Shown: positions 1 through 11,378 of the stretch, piece after piece
How the letters are laid out: the number at the start of each line of letters is the position of its first letter
How positions within the stretch are numbered: the stretch's first letter is position 1
From: Castor canadensis
Taxonomy: Eukaryota > Chordata > Mammalia > Rodentia > Castoridae
Length of the DNA stretch: 64,000 nt
Assembly: GCF_047511655.1 (NCBI RefSeq)
Contig: NC_133397.1
Coordinates: forward strand, 41,430,001-41,494,000
Direction: 5' to 3'
Notes under the pieces: generated by a model
Database searches by the model: none
What the model saw: only the letters and a program-made list of their open reading frames with translations
Told to the model about the DNA's origin: nothing
Position numbers and translations under genes: made by a program

Positions 1-120
1 AGGGAGAGTTTTTACCAGCTGTTAGAACTACAACATTACTTGGGGTTTGCTATAAAAAGCAAATAGCAATACACTGGGCAGAAAGACAAAGGCACTCTCT
101 CTTAAAGAGTGCAGTATTCT

Positions 121-334
121 TGGGCTGCTGTGGTGCTGCATACCTGTAATCCCAGATACTCAGGAGGCAACGACAAGAGGATCTCAGTTCAAGGCCAGCA
201 CAAAGAAAGTTAGCTGGAGATCTTATATGTAAAACACACTAAAGGCAAAAAATCTGGGGACGCTTTTGAAGTGGTACAGTACTTGCCTAGCAAGTGTGAG
301 ACCCTGAATTCAATTCCCAGTACTGAAAAAAAAA
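121..334 (+). mobile_element. B1-ID dimeric SINE
   Basis: The 5' half is B1-like (CCTGTAATCCCAG near 145, then GTTCAAGGCCAGC). The 3' half is ID-like (TTGCCTAGCAAGTGTGAG near 283) and ends in an A-run. The 8-bp direct repeat AGTATTCT at 113-120 and 335-342 fits a target-site duplication. Confidence 0.88.
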
Positions 335-370
335 AGTATTCTCAATCGTCTTCTATTAGCAAATGACTAA

Positions 371-560
371 TGTTTATCATTTTAGTACCTTTCAATATCT
401 GGTACCGTGACAAATTTCCTCAAAATAACCTTATAAAGTAAACTTTGTAACATCCACTTTAAAGAAATGGTACTGTAGGAATAGCTGCACAGCTAATAAG
501 CGGTGATGCCGGAATTCAAACCCAGGCCTGCGGCCTCTGAAGACCTTGGAGCTTGTCCTT
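371..560 (-). mobile_element. MIR SINE (ancient)
   Basis: Read in reverse, the sequence matches the MIR core. On the plus strand it shows CACAGCTAATAAGCGGTGAT followed by GGAATTCAAACCCAGGCCTG, the mirror of the MIR 'gggttcgaatcc...agctgtgtgac' core. It is diverged, as expected of a pan-mammalian element. Confidence 0.75.
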
Positions 561-2105
561 GGGTTCAGTTCCTACTCTAGCTGGCTTTTGGCCACACCCC
601 ACTGGCTTCCTTATTAGCATTTCTCAGCCACTAACACAACTGTGCATGGGAGACCATTAAAGACTTTTCTGAGAGTGGATTTTTACAGCCTCGGGGGAGA
701 GGAGAGGGAAGACAATAGATGAGTGCAGCAGAAGGCAGACAAGACAACACCACTGGTTACCCAAGGCACAGCTCTATATGCAGCAACTAAAAAAAATTAA
801 ATCTACTGCCAGAGAGAATTTCTCTTATAGCATCATGTCACTAGGAAGAAAAGAAGCATTCCCACTGGAGCTCCCAATTCTGAATCTGTGACTGCATTTT
901 GAAAAATAATGCCAATAGATACAATAAAATGGAATCCTACAGCAATCACTTTGCCATCTGTAGGAAAATATTGGCTCTGGAAAAAGCACTGCCTGGTAGG
1001 AAACCAAAGCCTAGAAATATGTTTTAAGAATTGTGTTCCTGGCCTGCAATGGATCCCACATTAGCGAAGGTTGGCTGAGGCCGGGGTTCCTGAGGACAGG
1101 ATGGGGGAGAAGCCTGGTGGCTTGTTTTTCTGCAGTCCCAGTGAGTCCCAGCACTGCTAGAAGGTGGGAGGAGGCCAAGAAGGATTTTCTCAGAGGGAAA
1201 ATGGCCTCTAACACCTTGATTTACTCTGCACAGCTGTGAGAGAGTAATTTGTACCAGTTTGTGGTACTTTTTTGATGGCTGTCTTAGGAACCTAATACCT
1301 GTGCTTTCCCAGGTATTAATCATTTTTTCTGGTTTTGTATTCTCAGCATTTGTCACAGCTCTTTTGGCAGTGTCAAAGGAACTCAGCTAACACTGGCACT
1401 GAACAAGTGAATGGGCCGTATGCACGTGCAGGCTGTGTTCAGATATGTAGCAGACATTTCACTTTGACATTCTTCCTCATTTATCACAGTTGGATTGCAA
1501 GGAATCCATGCATGGGGACTTAATAAATAATGTCTAATAATAAATGTGCTTTAACATTAACTTTACAAGCCATACAAATAAAACTAATGACTACCAAAAT
1601 ACGTAAAATAGAGTTAACATTTGTTAGTAGCAAAATATGCAAATGTACAAGAAGAACGTGGCTCTGTGAATTTTCAACATTGCTAAGTCATGACACACGT
1701 GTGTACAGCCACCCGCCAGGCCCAAATACGTGACTATAGGTTCCAGGCCAGATGACAGTCACTATTATTGACTTGGCAAAAAGAACAAATGACACGACCC
1801 ACTACCTGTATGTACCTCTTGCTGCCTCAAATTTGTGAAACAGATGAATTTGAACTATGGCATCTTCATTTTTTCCAAATGCAGCCTTTCCCTCCTCCTT
1901 GCTGAAGTGATTGCCCCCTTTTTCTGCACAGGACTGGTACTGAGGTAGTCCCAAGGCCCGTGTTTCTCAAAGCGCACTCTATGGATCACCTGCAAGAGAT
2001 GCTATCATTTAAATCTGCTATCATTGAAACAGTGTGGTAACAGGCGCATGAAGAGAGAGACAGAGTAGGGTCACAGAAGAGAAAGGTCAGGGGAGGCTAA
2101 ATCCA
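561..2105. other. Unannotated stretch, no gene seen
   Basis: No recognisable repeat family, exon or RNA gene. Several 60-110 codon ORFs on both strands (for example 1024-1356 minus) have no domain-like composition and overlap one another, as expected by chance. Confidence 0.6.
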
Positions 2106-2451
2106 TGTGGAAATGTACAATACGATAAAAAGGACAATTCAAGTCTTGGAGGAGTGAGTGGGGTGCTCAATCTACTTTATTCAACAAATGGTATTTGGGA
2201 AACTACCAAATACCATGGGTATTAGGTACCCATTTGGGAAAAAAAAAAAAAAGGTTGGATCCAAATTCTACATCTTAATAAGTTCTATATGGACCAAATT
2301 TTTTTTAATCTATAAAAGTTGGAGAATCTATGGGATAATTTTTCATAAAATTAGAATAAGACCTTTCTAGGAATAACATGAAACCCAGCAGTCATTAAAT
2401 AAAATATTAATGAATTCCATAACAGAGTTTGGAAGCCCTAGAGCTTCTCTA

Positions 2452-2545
2452 GGGCTGGTGGAGTGGCTCAAGTGGTAGAATGCCTGCCTAGCAAGCATGA
2501 GACCCCAAATTCAAACCCCAGGGCCACACACACAAAAAAAAATAA
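2452..2545 (+). mobile_element. ID-like tRNA SINE monomer
   Basis: GGGCTGGTGGAGTGGCTCAA start, GCCTGCCTAGCAAGCATGAG and an A-rich tail. Inserted in the L1. Confidence 0.88.
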
Positions 2546-2792
2546 TAAAGCTCTATGGAAGCTATCAAAAGGGAAATCAGAAAACAAATGACATGTAGAG
2601 AAAATGTTTGCAACTCCTATCACACCCTAAGGCTTAATTTCCCTACTATATAAAGAGTTCTTATAAGCCAAATGGCAAGAGGAAATTAACAGAGAGAGCT
2701 CACAAAAGAAAAAGTAAATGACTAAAGTATGATTCAATATGGTCACCTTTCTTTGAATGATAAAGAAATGCCAATTTAACTGGGAATGGGAG

Positions 2793-2867
2793 GTTGGGGC
2801 ATGGCTCAAGTGGTAAAGCACTTGCCTAGCATGCAGAAGGCCCTGGCTTCAATCCCCAGCACTGTGA
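2793..2867 (+). mobile_element. ID-type SINE
   Basis: CATGGCTCAAGTGGTAAAGC followed by CTTGCCTAGCATGC and AATCCCCAGCACTG. It has no clear poly-A tail. Inserted in the L1. Confidence 0.82.
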
Positions 2868-3079
2868 AAGCTGAATAGCGATGAGATATTATCTTTAACC
2901 TAGCATATTGGCAAAGATAAAAAGACTGCTAATACACTTGGTGCACTAAAGTTGGTGGGAAAAAGACAAACATGGTGTGGGGTGTAAATTGATATGACTT
3001 CTGCAAAGGGCAACTGGGTAACACTTGTCAAAGCTGCTTATCATTTAGCATGGCAATTCCACTTTTAAGAATTTACCCA

Positions 3080-3298
3080 AGCTGAGTGCTGGTGGCTCAC
3101 GCCTGTAATCCAAACTACTCAGGCAGCAGAGATCAAGTGAATAGTGCTTTGAAGCCAGCCTGGGAAAATAGTTCTTGAGACCCTATCTTGAAAATACCCA
3201 ACACAAAAAAGGGCTGGCAGAGTGGCTCAAGTGGTAGAGCACCTGCCTAGCAAGCAGGAGACACTAAGTTCAAGCCCCAGTACCCCCTGCCAAAAAAA
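3080..3298 (+). mobile_element. B1-ID dimeric SINE with TSD
   Basis: B1 half (GGTGGCTCACGCCTGTAATC), linker near 3185, ID half (GGCTGGCAGAGTGGCTCAAG) and poly-A. The 13-bp flanks aagaatttaccca (3067-3079) and aagaatttatcca (3299-3311) differ at one base and fit a TSD within the L1 sequence. Confidence 0.92.
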
Positions 3299-3665
3299 AA
3301 GAATTTATCCAGATGTAATCACTCTAAGTGGAAAGAGATATGTGCGTGGTCACTCCTTGCTACATTGTTTAGAGTTGGGAGGGATTAAAAACAAGTATGT
3401 CTATCAACAGCAGATCATTAAAAGAATTATGGTGTAGACCCACAGTGGAATATTATGCAGTCATCAAAAAGAAAGAGGGAACTTTATATACTGGCTTGGC
3501 ATAATCTCAAAGAAATGCTAAGCAAAAAAAGGGGAAAGAGAGTTAGGTTGAGAAAAGTGTGTATGGTTTACCACCATGTGAATGAAAAGAGAGAAATATG
3601 TATGAGTTAGTATTTAATGTACATAAAATATTTCTGGGAAGATACACAAGAAACATTTCAGATCC

Positions 3666-5131
3666 CTACACTGTACTTCTGATCCCAGACCCACAGAGGT
3701 AGAATCTGTGCAAGACTCATGCTGAAGCTTTCAGAAGTTACATAACTGTTGATCTGGGGAAGAACAACTTGAGAAGCATTTAAGATTTGTTACCCCAGTT
3801 ACAACAGGTAGAATTTTGTCCTGTTTTTCAAACTGAGTTTACCCTGCCCATGCCTTAGTTCTAGTAACTCATTCCCTGTCCTATTACACCTTTTCTTCAG
3901 TAACCAACTTAGTTCCATCACATCCAAGATCTTCCAAGAATGTAGGGGTCCTTGGGTCAGGGAATCCAGAACAAGATTAACCTATGCATGTCCAAAGCAG
4001 GCCAACAGTTTCTTCCTCACTGTTAAGATGAATGTTCTGGGATAACAGAAAAAACTCAATGGTCAGATTAGAAGCGTAAACAGAATGCAAAACCAGAGCC
4101 CTAAGGTGTTAACAGCAAAGTACAGAAATGACGGCGGAGATTTGGAATGGAAGAAGACTCTCATGGAGGGCCCTTGGCTGAGGCTGTGCTTGGAAAAAAG
4201 TAGGAAGCAAGTTCAGAGCCTGGGTTCTTCCAGAACTGAAGTTCTGCCCTCTGCTTCCACAGACCACCACCATCACCAGCACCCATCCCTGAACTGAATC
4301 ACAGGACTGGGCCCCTGCTACCCAATCTCAGACTTCCCCCATCTACATTCTGAAGCCTCTGGTTCTCTCTAGACATGAATCCTGTTTCTCTGGTCACCAA
4401 CACTCTGTAGCTATGTCCTGGGACACCTTGGCAGGACTGGGCTTGCTGTTATAATCTGCAGCTTCCCCTGCTCTCCAGGGACCCTTCCCCTATTGGTGGG
4501 CTCCAGTCGCCAGAGCCCAGCTCCCAGGTGGGCTCTGTGATGCCAGAGGAAACCAACCCACCAACATGAGTTGCCCTAGGAGTCATATCTCTTTAAATGA
4601 CATCTTTTGCCTGGAGTGACTTGGATGTGAACATGGCTGACCTGAGAGCATGTAAGAGGTGTACAATCATGTTGGTACAGATTGAGTTCAGAGTCATGGG
4701 CCCTATGATGCAAGTGTTTGGCCAGTGTCAGCTTGTACAAGTACAGGCCCTGGTATTAGAGGTCGGGAAATTAGGAAGGCAAGGAGGTTAATGACTGACA
4801 GCTGCCACAGACTCCTGTGATGCACAAATCTGATTGTTAGGTGAGGTCTGTGCCTCACCACTCTTTGCCAGAGTGGAGCTGGTCTTGGATCATGCTCAAA
4901 ACTTCTCACCAGGTAAGCAATTACTGGTGACCAAGTAGGGGGCAGGGAGTGGTGGAAGGTTCTAAACTTTATAATAGGTATATGTGCAGCTTGGAGTCTT
5001 AGAGAGAATGCTAAACTAGGTGGGCAGAACTGGATACTGTTCCCAATCCTTCTAGGTCCCCTGTTCCACCACCATCCCAAATCTTATAAGCCTCTTTGTT
5101 TTCAATGTAGCACTCTGGCTCCAGGAACTTG
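3666..5131. other. Unannotated stretch, no gene seen
   Basis: No confident repeat or exon. A 125-codon ORF on the minus strand (4703-5080) has no recognisable domain. 3660-3785 vaguely recalls a MER5-type transposon, but too weakly to call. A donor-like CAGGTAAGC near 4911 stands alone, with no supported exon. Confidence 0.55.
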
Positions 5132-5210
5132 TTTCTCCTGCCTCCCCTTCCCTACCTTTTTTTCTATTTCCCTTCTCTCCTTTCTCTTTCTCTCTCTCTC
5201 TTTGCTTTTT
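5132..5210. repeat. Pyrimidine-rich low-complexity tract
   Basis: About 80 bases are almost entirely C and T, ending in (TC)n. It adjoins the 3' (poly-T) side of the antisense B1 element and probably grew from that SINE's A-rich tail. Confidence 0.8.
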
Positions 5211-5340
5211 TAGACAGGCTTCCACTATGTCATTCAAGCTGCGCTGGAACTCGCTATGTAGCCCAGGTTGGCTTTGAACTCTCAGTCCTTCTACCTCAGC
5301 TTCCTGAGTGCTGAGATTATAGGTGAGTACCATCAAACAT
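5204..5340 (-). mobile_element. B1-like SINE monomer
   Basis: Antisense B1 hallmarks: 'ctatgtagcccaggttggct' near 5256, then 'cctcagcttcctgagtgctg' near 5294 and GATTATAGG. Confidence 0.85.
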
Positions 5341-6133
5341 GAGTTCGAGGAACTTGTTCTACACTCATTTTCCACCTAACCTGGCTGGCCTAGCACAGAT
5401 ACTTGGCTCCTCCAGATCTGTTTGGAAACAGGGCATTCCCAGCATTGTTGTGGTGTTATCACCACTAGTGATCTTGGCATCATTTCCAACCCTGAGAGTG
5501 AATGGCTCTGTGTCCTTATCATAAGCTAAGGCCCTTGTCTCTGAGGTGTTTAATTTCCAAAGGGAAGCTTGGCACATGTTGGGTCTATAGAAATTTCCAA
5601 CTAAGAAGAAAGAACCATGCTAATAAAAAATTAAATTAAAAAATAAGTTCAACTGGTAATAGAGAAAAAAGAGAAGAGGGAACCAATTCTGTAGCTAGGA
5701 GTTGTCCTGGTAATTTTAGTACCACATGATAATTTCAATCCATTCTTTAAAGTGAAGCAGAAACTTATTTTAAAAGAGGAACAAACATCACAATGGCTTT
5801 TGAGGCCCCTATTTGTTGCCAATTTTAAAGGTTCCCTGTCTTCCCACTCTCCATCTATGTAATGAAAAGTATTTTCCTCTTTTTCTGGAGAAGTGGCCCC
5901 TGCTGTGGTTGTCCCTGAAATGTCAGCAATGTGAGTAACCCTCAGCAGAGTTAGCCATTCTCTGCTTCTGATAAAATTCTGCCTGGTCTTTTCTCCTCTT
6001 CCTCCCTGACATAAGTCAGCAGGTTTTTAAGTTCTAAGAAAAAAAGATTTCAGAATTTGTCTTCTAAGAAAAGAAGAATTCATAATTTCCTAAGCATTCG
6101 ATACATTTGAAAGCTCCTCAAGATTCATTTACC
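5341..6133. other. Unannotated stretch, no gene seen
   Basis: AT-rich sequence with no recognised repeat. The overlapping short ORFs at 5339-5577 on both strands are not gene-like. Confidence 0.55.
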
Positions 6134-6231
6134 GGGCTGGGGTGTAGCTCAGTGGTAGTGCACTTGCCTAGCGTGCATGAGGCCCTGGGTTCCATCCCAG
6201 CACCAAAAAAAAAAAAGACCAAAAAAAAAAA
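6134..6231 (+). mobile_element. ID-type SINE
   Basis: Classic ID start GGGCTGGGGTGTAGCTCAGT, with A-box and B-box positions preserved (GGTTCCATCCC). The A-rich tail is interrupted by GACC. It resembles a tRNA only because the family derives from one. Confidence 0.9.
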
Positions 6232-6359
6232 GGAGTCATGTACTGTTGAGATGTTGAGGTTTTTCTATCAATGTGTCTTAACACCTCTCCAACTGACCAG
6301 TCATCTTAAAAGGTGACTTTCTGCCATTTAAAGTCCTCCACCATTAAGTCTGTCTCTCT

Positions 6360-6455
6360 ATTTTTTTGTTTGCTTGTTTGTTTGTGGTGCTGGAGATCAA
6401 ACCTGGGGCTTGTACATACTTGGTAAGGGTTTTGGCACTGAGCTACACCCATGTC
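6360..6455 (-). mobile_element. ID-type SINE
   Basis: Poly-T/(TTTG) start, GGTGCTGGAGATCAAACCTG and CACTGAGCTACACCC. This is the reverse complement of the ID body. Confidence 0.85.
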
Positions 6456-6726
6456 TTACCTCCTACTTGTTTCCTAAAGAAACACTTAGTTCAAGTCTGA
6501 GAGATCTGCTCACTGCTTCTATAAAATATCTCACATATTCCTGACAGCCTGTCATTTTTCCTTCCCTTCCATTTATTCAATGTTTACAACTTTTTAAAGA
6601 TAATATAGCTCCAGCCCTGCCTCCTTCATGCTGAAAGAACATGGAACCAGTGAGTGCTCCCTCCCTGTTACACTATGGCATCTATTTCCTGTTTGGCCTG
6701 TTGTCTTATGATAGGCCTTGTATTTT

Positions 6727-6940
6727 GTGGGGGGGAGGGGAGGGGTTTGAACTCAGAACTTTGCACTTACAAAGCAGACACTCTATCACTTGAGCCATAC
6801 TTCCAGTTCATTTTGTGCTGGTTATTTTGGAGATGGGGTCTTGCAAACTATTTGCCTGGGCTGGCCTCGAACCTTGATTCTCCCAATCTCAACCTCCCAG
6901 CTAGCTAGGATTACAGACGTAAGCAACTGGTGCCCAGCAA
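6727..6940 (-). mobile_element. B1-ID dimeric SINE with perfect TSD
   Basis: The antisense ID half comes first (GGTTTGAACTCAGAACTTTG, CACTTGAGCC), then the antisense B1 half (GGGCTGGCCTCGAACCTTGA, TAGGATTACAG). The flanks gccttgtatttt at 6715-6726 and 6941-6952 are identical over 12 bp. Confidence 0.93.
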
Positions 6941-7103
6941 GCCTTGTATTTTTAATTTGCTTTAGTTCCACTCGTGTACATATTTACATTGCCATGTTTG
7001 ATGTGTGACTTTGAGGTCAAGGATCATATATACCATTGGATTAGCATACTGTGGACTCATAGTACTTACTAATTTCAACTGGTTGACAGTTAAAGGATGT
7101 AAA

Positions 7104-7292
7104 TTTGCCAAGTGCCAGTGGCTCCTGCCTGTAATCCTAGCTACTCAGGAGGTTTGCAGTCTGAAGCCAGCCCAGGCAAACAGTTCTCAAGACCCTGCCT
7201 CAAAAAACCCTTCACAAAAAAAAATAGGGCTAGTGGAGTGGCTCAAGTTGAAGGCCCTGAGTTCAAGCCCCAGTACCAACAACAACAACAAA
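7104..7292 (+). mobile_element. B1-ID dimeric SINE (ID half shortened)
   Basis: The B1 half (CCTGTAATCCTAGCTACTCA) and linker precede an ID half missing its central 'tagagcgcctgcctagcaag' segment. It ends in a (CAA)n tail. Flanking aaggatgtaaa and aatgatgtaaa give an 11-bp TSD with one mismatch. Confidence 0.88.
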
Positions 7293-7844
7293 AATGATGT
7301 AAACGCTTTGCTTTCATCTTTTCCCATAACCTTCCCTAATTGCTTTTAACTATGAACCAACACTCTTCTTTCTAGTTGGAAGTTGCATGGAATTCCAGGT
7401 TTTAGCCCTGGAAGGAAACTCTCTCTGGGAGCCAGGGAAGCTCTTGGCCCCTGGGGAAGGCTATCTGCATGACTTCTGCCTTCGTCTGTCAGGCTGCTCC
7501 TGTCCTATGTGAGCATGCTGCTGCCCCTTAGGCTTAAGGTGGTGCAACTCAATAGGGTTCCTTTGGACCACCTTCATGTAAAACGGATGGACTTTACCAA
7601 TCACTAGGGGAAGCCAAAAGAAAAATGGACACAAAGAATAAAAAATAAAACCAGACTTCTCCATTATAAACCTTGACTCCTCCCAACATGAGCTCAATCC
7701 CAAGGTTCTCAGACTGTTCTATTCCACAAGGCATTCAGAGTGTCTACCATCTGCTTCCGGATAAAGACAGCAAAAGTTTTCGGCATAAATACTTGGGTTC
7801 TTCTTTCCTATTCCCCAAGTTGTCTTGAGCTAAAGAGTGGCAAT
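7293..7844. other. Unannotated stretch, no gene seen
   Basis: No confident repeat. The 80-codon ORF 7461-7703 (minus) lacks any recognisable domain. Confidence 0.5.
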
Positions 7845-8017
7845 TACAACCTGCTACTTACTTAATGGCCATATGTCCTGTACTCTCTCTTTCCCCAAAG
7901 TGCTCATCTGTAAAACGAGGATAATTATAAAGTTGATGTGAGGATTGCACAAGGTGACCTGGGCAAAGCAGTGAGCATATGGAAAGCTCTCAGTAAACAC
8001 TACCCACTATTATTTCA
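7845..8017 (+). mobile_element. MIR SINE (ancient)
   Basis: MIR 3' half: 'catctgtaaaacgaggataa' near 7904, then GTGAGGATTGCACAAGG and 'ctctcagtaaacac' near 7987, corresponding to the MIR 'cagtaagcgctcaataaa' tail. Confidence 0.75.
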
Positions 8018-8047
8018 CAAGTGAGACTAAATAGAGAATGAGCCAGG

Positions 8048-8052
<5 letters not shown>

Positions 8053-8087
<35 letters not shown>
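8053..8087. repeat. (GA)n microsatellite
   Basis: About 17 uninterrupted GA units. Confidence 0.97.
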
Positions 8088-8088
<1 letters not shown>

Positions 8089-8854
8089 AAGATCTCAATT
8101 TCAACCCCACATCTATACTACCAAGCTAGGGCCCCTTCATCTCCTCTTTCTGGTTTCTTCTTTGAAAAACATGCCTCTCTGGGACACAGTGACTTCATCC
8201 ATTCAGAACCAAACAACAATGATATCTTAATACACTGTAGTAACAGTTACACTGGACATAGCCACAGAAGAGCCCATTCTTCATGCATTTCTATAGTCCC
8301 ATGGTCTCAGTGTTTTCCTCAATGTGATGGACTTGTGCTCCTTCTCATTGCCTCCAACCAAGCATCTCTGCCTTCCTCCAGCAATTACTGTAGTACTCAC
8401 ATCATTGTCCCAACAGCCTACCACGTGGTTTTGATGAAACCTCTTTCCTCTTGGAGCCTTAGATCCTCTTTATGATTTTTATGGTCTCTTCCAATTCTAT
8501 TATTCTCTGTTAGCCAAGTAGTCAGATGTTAGGGCTGAGAAGATAGACCAAAGTCTTACAGTGGAAGCTTGGAGTGCTGGATTATGGAGTTCACTCAATC
8601 TCATAGTTAATAGGGAACCATAGAAGAAAGTGGAAGAAGGAAATCATGATTGGCTTTTATTAACCATGGAGGTTAGGAAAGATAGGAAGAATTAATGAAA
8701 CTTGAACAGAAGAGATGGGTAATATCAGCGCAATCAATTGGGGACAGGGAACAAAGAAGATGAGAGTCAAAGGGCTAGTGATTGGGATATTACTAACAGA
8801 AATAGAGGCATAAAAAGAAGGCTGGTTTTAAGGGGAACATACTGAATCCTGTTT
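8088..8854. other. Unannotated stretch, no gene seen
   Basis: Mixed-composition sequence with no repeat I can name and no ORF above 60 codons. Confidence 0.55.
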
Positions 8855-9060
8855 TGGACATACTCTACAACTCAATAATTCCACTTCAAGGCATAAACCC
8901 CAAGGTTTATGGGCTTATATAACAAGATATGTATGGAAGAATGTTCATTGACACTGTTCATAATAACAATAATGTGGAAACAACCCCAAAGCTCCTGAAC
9001 AGGAAAAGAGATAGATAAAACCATGGTGTAATTGCAGTGACACACAGCAATATGACTGAA
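8855..9060 (+). mobile_element. LINE-1 3' UTR fragment (old)
   Basis: Old L1 wording: 'ctcaataattccacttcaag' near 8872, 'tgttcataataacaataatg' near 8956 and 'agcaatatgactgaaagca' near 9046. It is strongly decayed. Confidence 0.65.
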
Positions 9061-9614
9061 AGCACGACCCCAATCTCCACACTCATGTGTGGCAGGCAAT
9101 TTCTGCTGGTATTTCTCCAACCCTTTCTCTTCTTTCTTCTGAGCACAAAGAACCCAGATTTTGAGCTAAACAATTGCCATCAGTTAAAACACTACATGTT
9201 TTATAGCCATGTAATTAAGTTGTGCCAACGACATACAAGCAGAAATGTGTGTGTCACTTCAGACATCTGAAAGGTGGGAGCCCACCCTTCTTGACTCTTG
9301 ACTCATTCTTCACTCAGTCAGCCTTCTGAACTGTGAGGACAAGGCCCATTCTCTAAGAAATGGTAGAGCAGTTTTATGAAAAGGTCCCTGATGAATTAAT
9401 GGAGACATTAGACCAGTTCTGGTCTTCTATTTTGTGAAAGAAAGTTGCAACTTCTTAAACTCTCTTATGCATACATGTGTTGAAGGAGGAAGGTTTCTTA
9501 TGTTCTTATGATTATGATGGAGCTCTAATTTAGATATGAAGGAAAGGGATAGAGCTTTTCAAACTGTGGAGGAAAATTAGATGATGATATTCAGCCAACA
9601 AAAGTCAAATAAAA
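9061..9614. other. Unannotated stretch, possibly old repeat
   Basis: Overlapping 70-80 codon ORFs on both strands, none domain-like. 9090-9410 has the feel of an old dispersed repeat, but I cannot assign a family. Confidence 0.4.
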
Positions 9615-9626
9615 ATAATATAGGAA

Positions 9627-9850
9627 CTAGGTACCAGTGACTCATGCCTGTAATCCTAGCTTCTCAGGAGACAGAGATCCAGAAGATCACAGTTCAAAGC
9701 CAGCCCTGGAAGAACAGTTACTGAAACCCTATTTTGAAAAAAACCCATTACAAAACAGGGCTGGCAGAGTGGCTCAAGCAGTAAGAGCGCTTGCCTAGCA
9801 AGCCTAAGACCCTGAGTTCAAACTCTAGTGCTGCCCCCAAAACAAAGATA
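9627..9850 (+). mobile_element. B1-ID dimeric SINE with TSD
   Basis: B1 half (GTGACTCATGCCTGTAATCC), then ID half (GGGCTGGCAGAGTGGCTCAA, GCTTGCCTAGCAAGCC). Flanks ataatataggaa (9615-9626) and ataatgtaggaa (9851-9862) make a 12-bp TSD with one substitution. Confidence 0.92.
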
Positions 9851-9978
9851 ATAATGTAGGAATAGAAAATGCAGAGCCATTATAAAAAGGATTAATGAAG
9901 AAAAATTCCCTTTAATATAAAACTAAGAGTAAATTGTTGTGAGAATTATGTGTAAGTAATAACAAAAATGTAGTTGTG

Positions 9979-10284
9979 AACTTGGAAGGCTGACAATGAG
10001 AGAGTTAAGACTCAAGGCCAGAGCAAGAAAGTTCACAAGACTCCCATCTCAAACAGACAAAATCTGGGCATGGTGGTACATACCTGCATCTTAGTGATAG
10101 TGGGAAGTGTAAAATAAGAGGACTATGATCCAGGCCAGTCCTGGGCAAAAGGTGAAACTGTATCTCCAAAATAACCAGGCCAAAAAGGGCTGGTGTGTGG
10201 CTTAAGAGCTAGAGCACCTGCCTAGCATGCTAGAAGCCCTGAGTTCAAACCAAAGTACAGAAAAAAGCAAAACAAAACAAAAAG
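9979..10284 (+). mobile_element. Trimeric SINE (B1-B1-ID)
   Basis: Two successive B1-like units are followed by an ID unit (GGGCTGGTGTGTGGCTTAAG, GCCTGCCTAGCATGC) and an A-rich tail. The first is 5'-truncated and ends in 'cccatctcaaacagacaaaa'. The second starts 'ctgggcatggtggtacatac' near 10072 and ends in 'atctccaaaataaccagg'. The same order occurs in reverse at 45,275-45,599. Confidence 0.8.
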
Positions 10285-10365
10285 ACATAGAAGGGTAAGT
10301 GCACTGGGTTTCTCACTGACTCACACTGAGTCAACAGTCATCACTGAAAGTGGAATTTTAAAAAG

Positions 10366-10437
10366 ATTTTTTTGTGACACTGGGATTTGAACTCAGGGTC
10401 TCACACTTGCTAGTCAGATACTGTACCATGGTACCTG
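10366..10437 (-). mobile_element. ID-like SINE, 5'-truncated
   Basis: T-run, GACACTGGGATTTGAACTCA, GGGTCTCACACTTGCTAG, then loss of similarity at CTGTACCATGG. Confidence 0.8.
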
Positions 10438-10740
10438 AAAAGTTTTAATATGATCATGACTTTATTTTTCCATTATTTTGAAAAAAACAGGAACTAATAA
10501 CTTTCATAGGGAAGAAACATTTTTTTAAAGTTCAGCAATACTTACAATTTCACTTCAATTTCTCTTGTAAAACACAAGTATAAAGTTACTATTTTTGTGA
10601 AGTTTCCTTTTAGTCTGCCAATTTTTTTCTCACTCTATCTACATTTGTCTACCTAACTACTTACCTTTCTGACTATGTCTTAGGTACACATAGAATGTTT
10701 TCAACAATTGTCATTTGATGTGAGTCTCAATGGTAAAATT
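10438..10740. other. AT-rich stretch, nothing recognised
   Basis: No gene or named repeat. Many short A- and T-runs. Confidence 0.5.
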
Positions 10741-10972
10741 TCTTTTTCTTTTTTTTTGTCAGAACTGGGGTTTGAATTCAGGGCCTCTTGCTTGCTAGGC
10801 AGGCACTTTTACTACTTGAGCCACTCTGCCAGTCCTGTTTTGTGATGGGCAAGACCCTATTTCAAGATGTGGTCTCTTGAACTCTGCCTGGGGCTGGCTT
10901 CGAATTGCCATCCTCCTGATTGCTGCCTCTCAAGTAGATAGGATTACAGGCCTGAGCCACCGGTGCTCGGCA
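10741..10972 (-). mobile_element. B1-ID dimeric SINE
   Basis: T-rich tail, antisense ID half (GGGGTTTGAATTCAGGGCCT, CTTGAGCCACTCTGCCAG), antisense linker and B1 half (GGATTACAGGCCTGAGCCAC). Nearly full length. Confidence 0.92.
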
Positions 10973-10995
10973 ATTTTTAAAGTTTTATTTAATTA

Positions 10996-11071
10996 TTAGT
11001 GGTATTGGGGATTAAACCTAGGGTCTCACACATGCTTAAAGTGCTCAACCACTTGAGCTGTGCTCCAGTCT
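10996..11071 (-). mobile_element. ID-type SINE
   Basis: GTGGTATTGGGGATTAAACC, GGGTCTCACACATGCTTA and CACTTGAGCTGTGCTCCAG. It lies just beyond the preceding dimer, in the same orientation. Confidence 0.82.
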
Positions 11072-11254
11072 AATTTTACTGTAAGTTTGAACAGAGGTAG
11101 TAACTCTATAGTAGCAAATTTGTAATGAAAAAAATCAATTTCCATTATCTCTTATCATACATCTTCCTGAATGTGAAACTTTCAAATTGTCTTCTGATTT
11201 TATTTTTGTCAAAGGGAATTTTCAACCTCACTAACAAATATGCTTAAAAACAAA

Positions 11255-11378
11255 GTAGGTCGGGAATGTTTTATCTACATTTCGTAGGTGGGCAAACAGC
11301 GTCCAAGGTAATAGACTTAAACAACAGCTGAGCAGGGACTAGAACTGAAATGTTCTAATTTCCAGACCAGATGTTCCC
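11255..11378 (-). mobile_element. MIR SINE fragment
   Basis: The plus strand reads 'tttatctacatttcgtaggt' near 11270, GGGCAAACAGCGTCCAAGG and 'agcagggactagaactgaaa' near 11331. This is the antisense of the MIR 'gttcgaatcc..ctgtgtgacc..catctgtaaaa' run. Confidence 0.6.

Larger units (their letters stand above)
2106..3665 (+). mobile_element. LINE-1 3' end (old L1M type), interrupted
   Basis: The distal ORF2 remnant runs to about 2400 (a 'gaataagacctttctagg' block near 2352). It continues into the old-L1 tail with 'ggaatattatgcagtcatca' near 3447 and 'tctgggaagatacacaagaa' near 3632. No open frame survives. Three SINEs (2452-2545, 2793-2867, 3080-3298) landed in it later, so it is older than those families. 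Confidence 0.8.

Noticed and set aside
3666-3785. Possible MER5-type transposon next to the L1
   Set aside because: No terminal inverted repeats and only scattered word matches.
4905-4920. Strong splice-donor-like CAGGTAAGC
   Set aside because: No matching acceptor or conserved exon; such words occur by chance every few kilobases.
4703-5080. 125-codon minus-strand ORF
   Set aside because: Arg/His/Leu mixture without domain, no plausible splice or promoter context.
8053-8087. Direct repeats as a possible CRISPR array
   Set aside because: All short direct repeats here are simple microsatellites or SINE copies; this is a eukaryotic sequence with no spacer-repeat structure.
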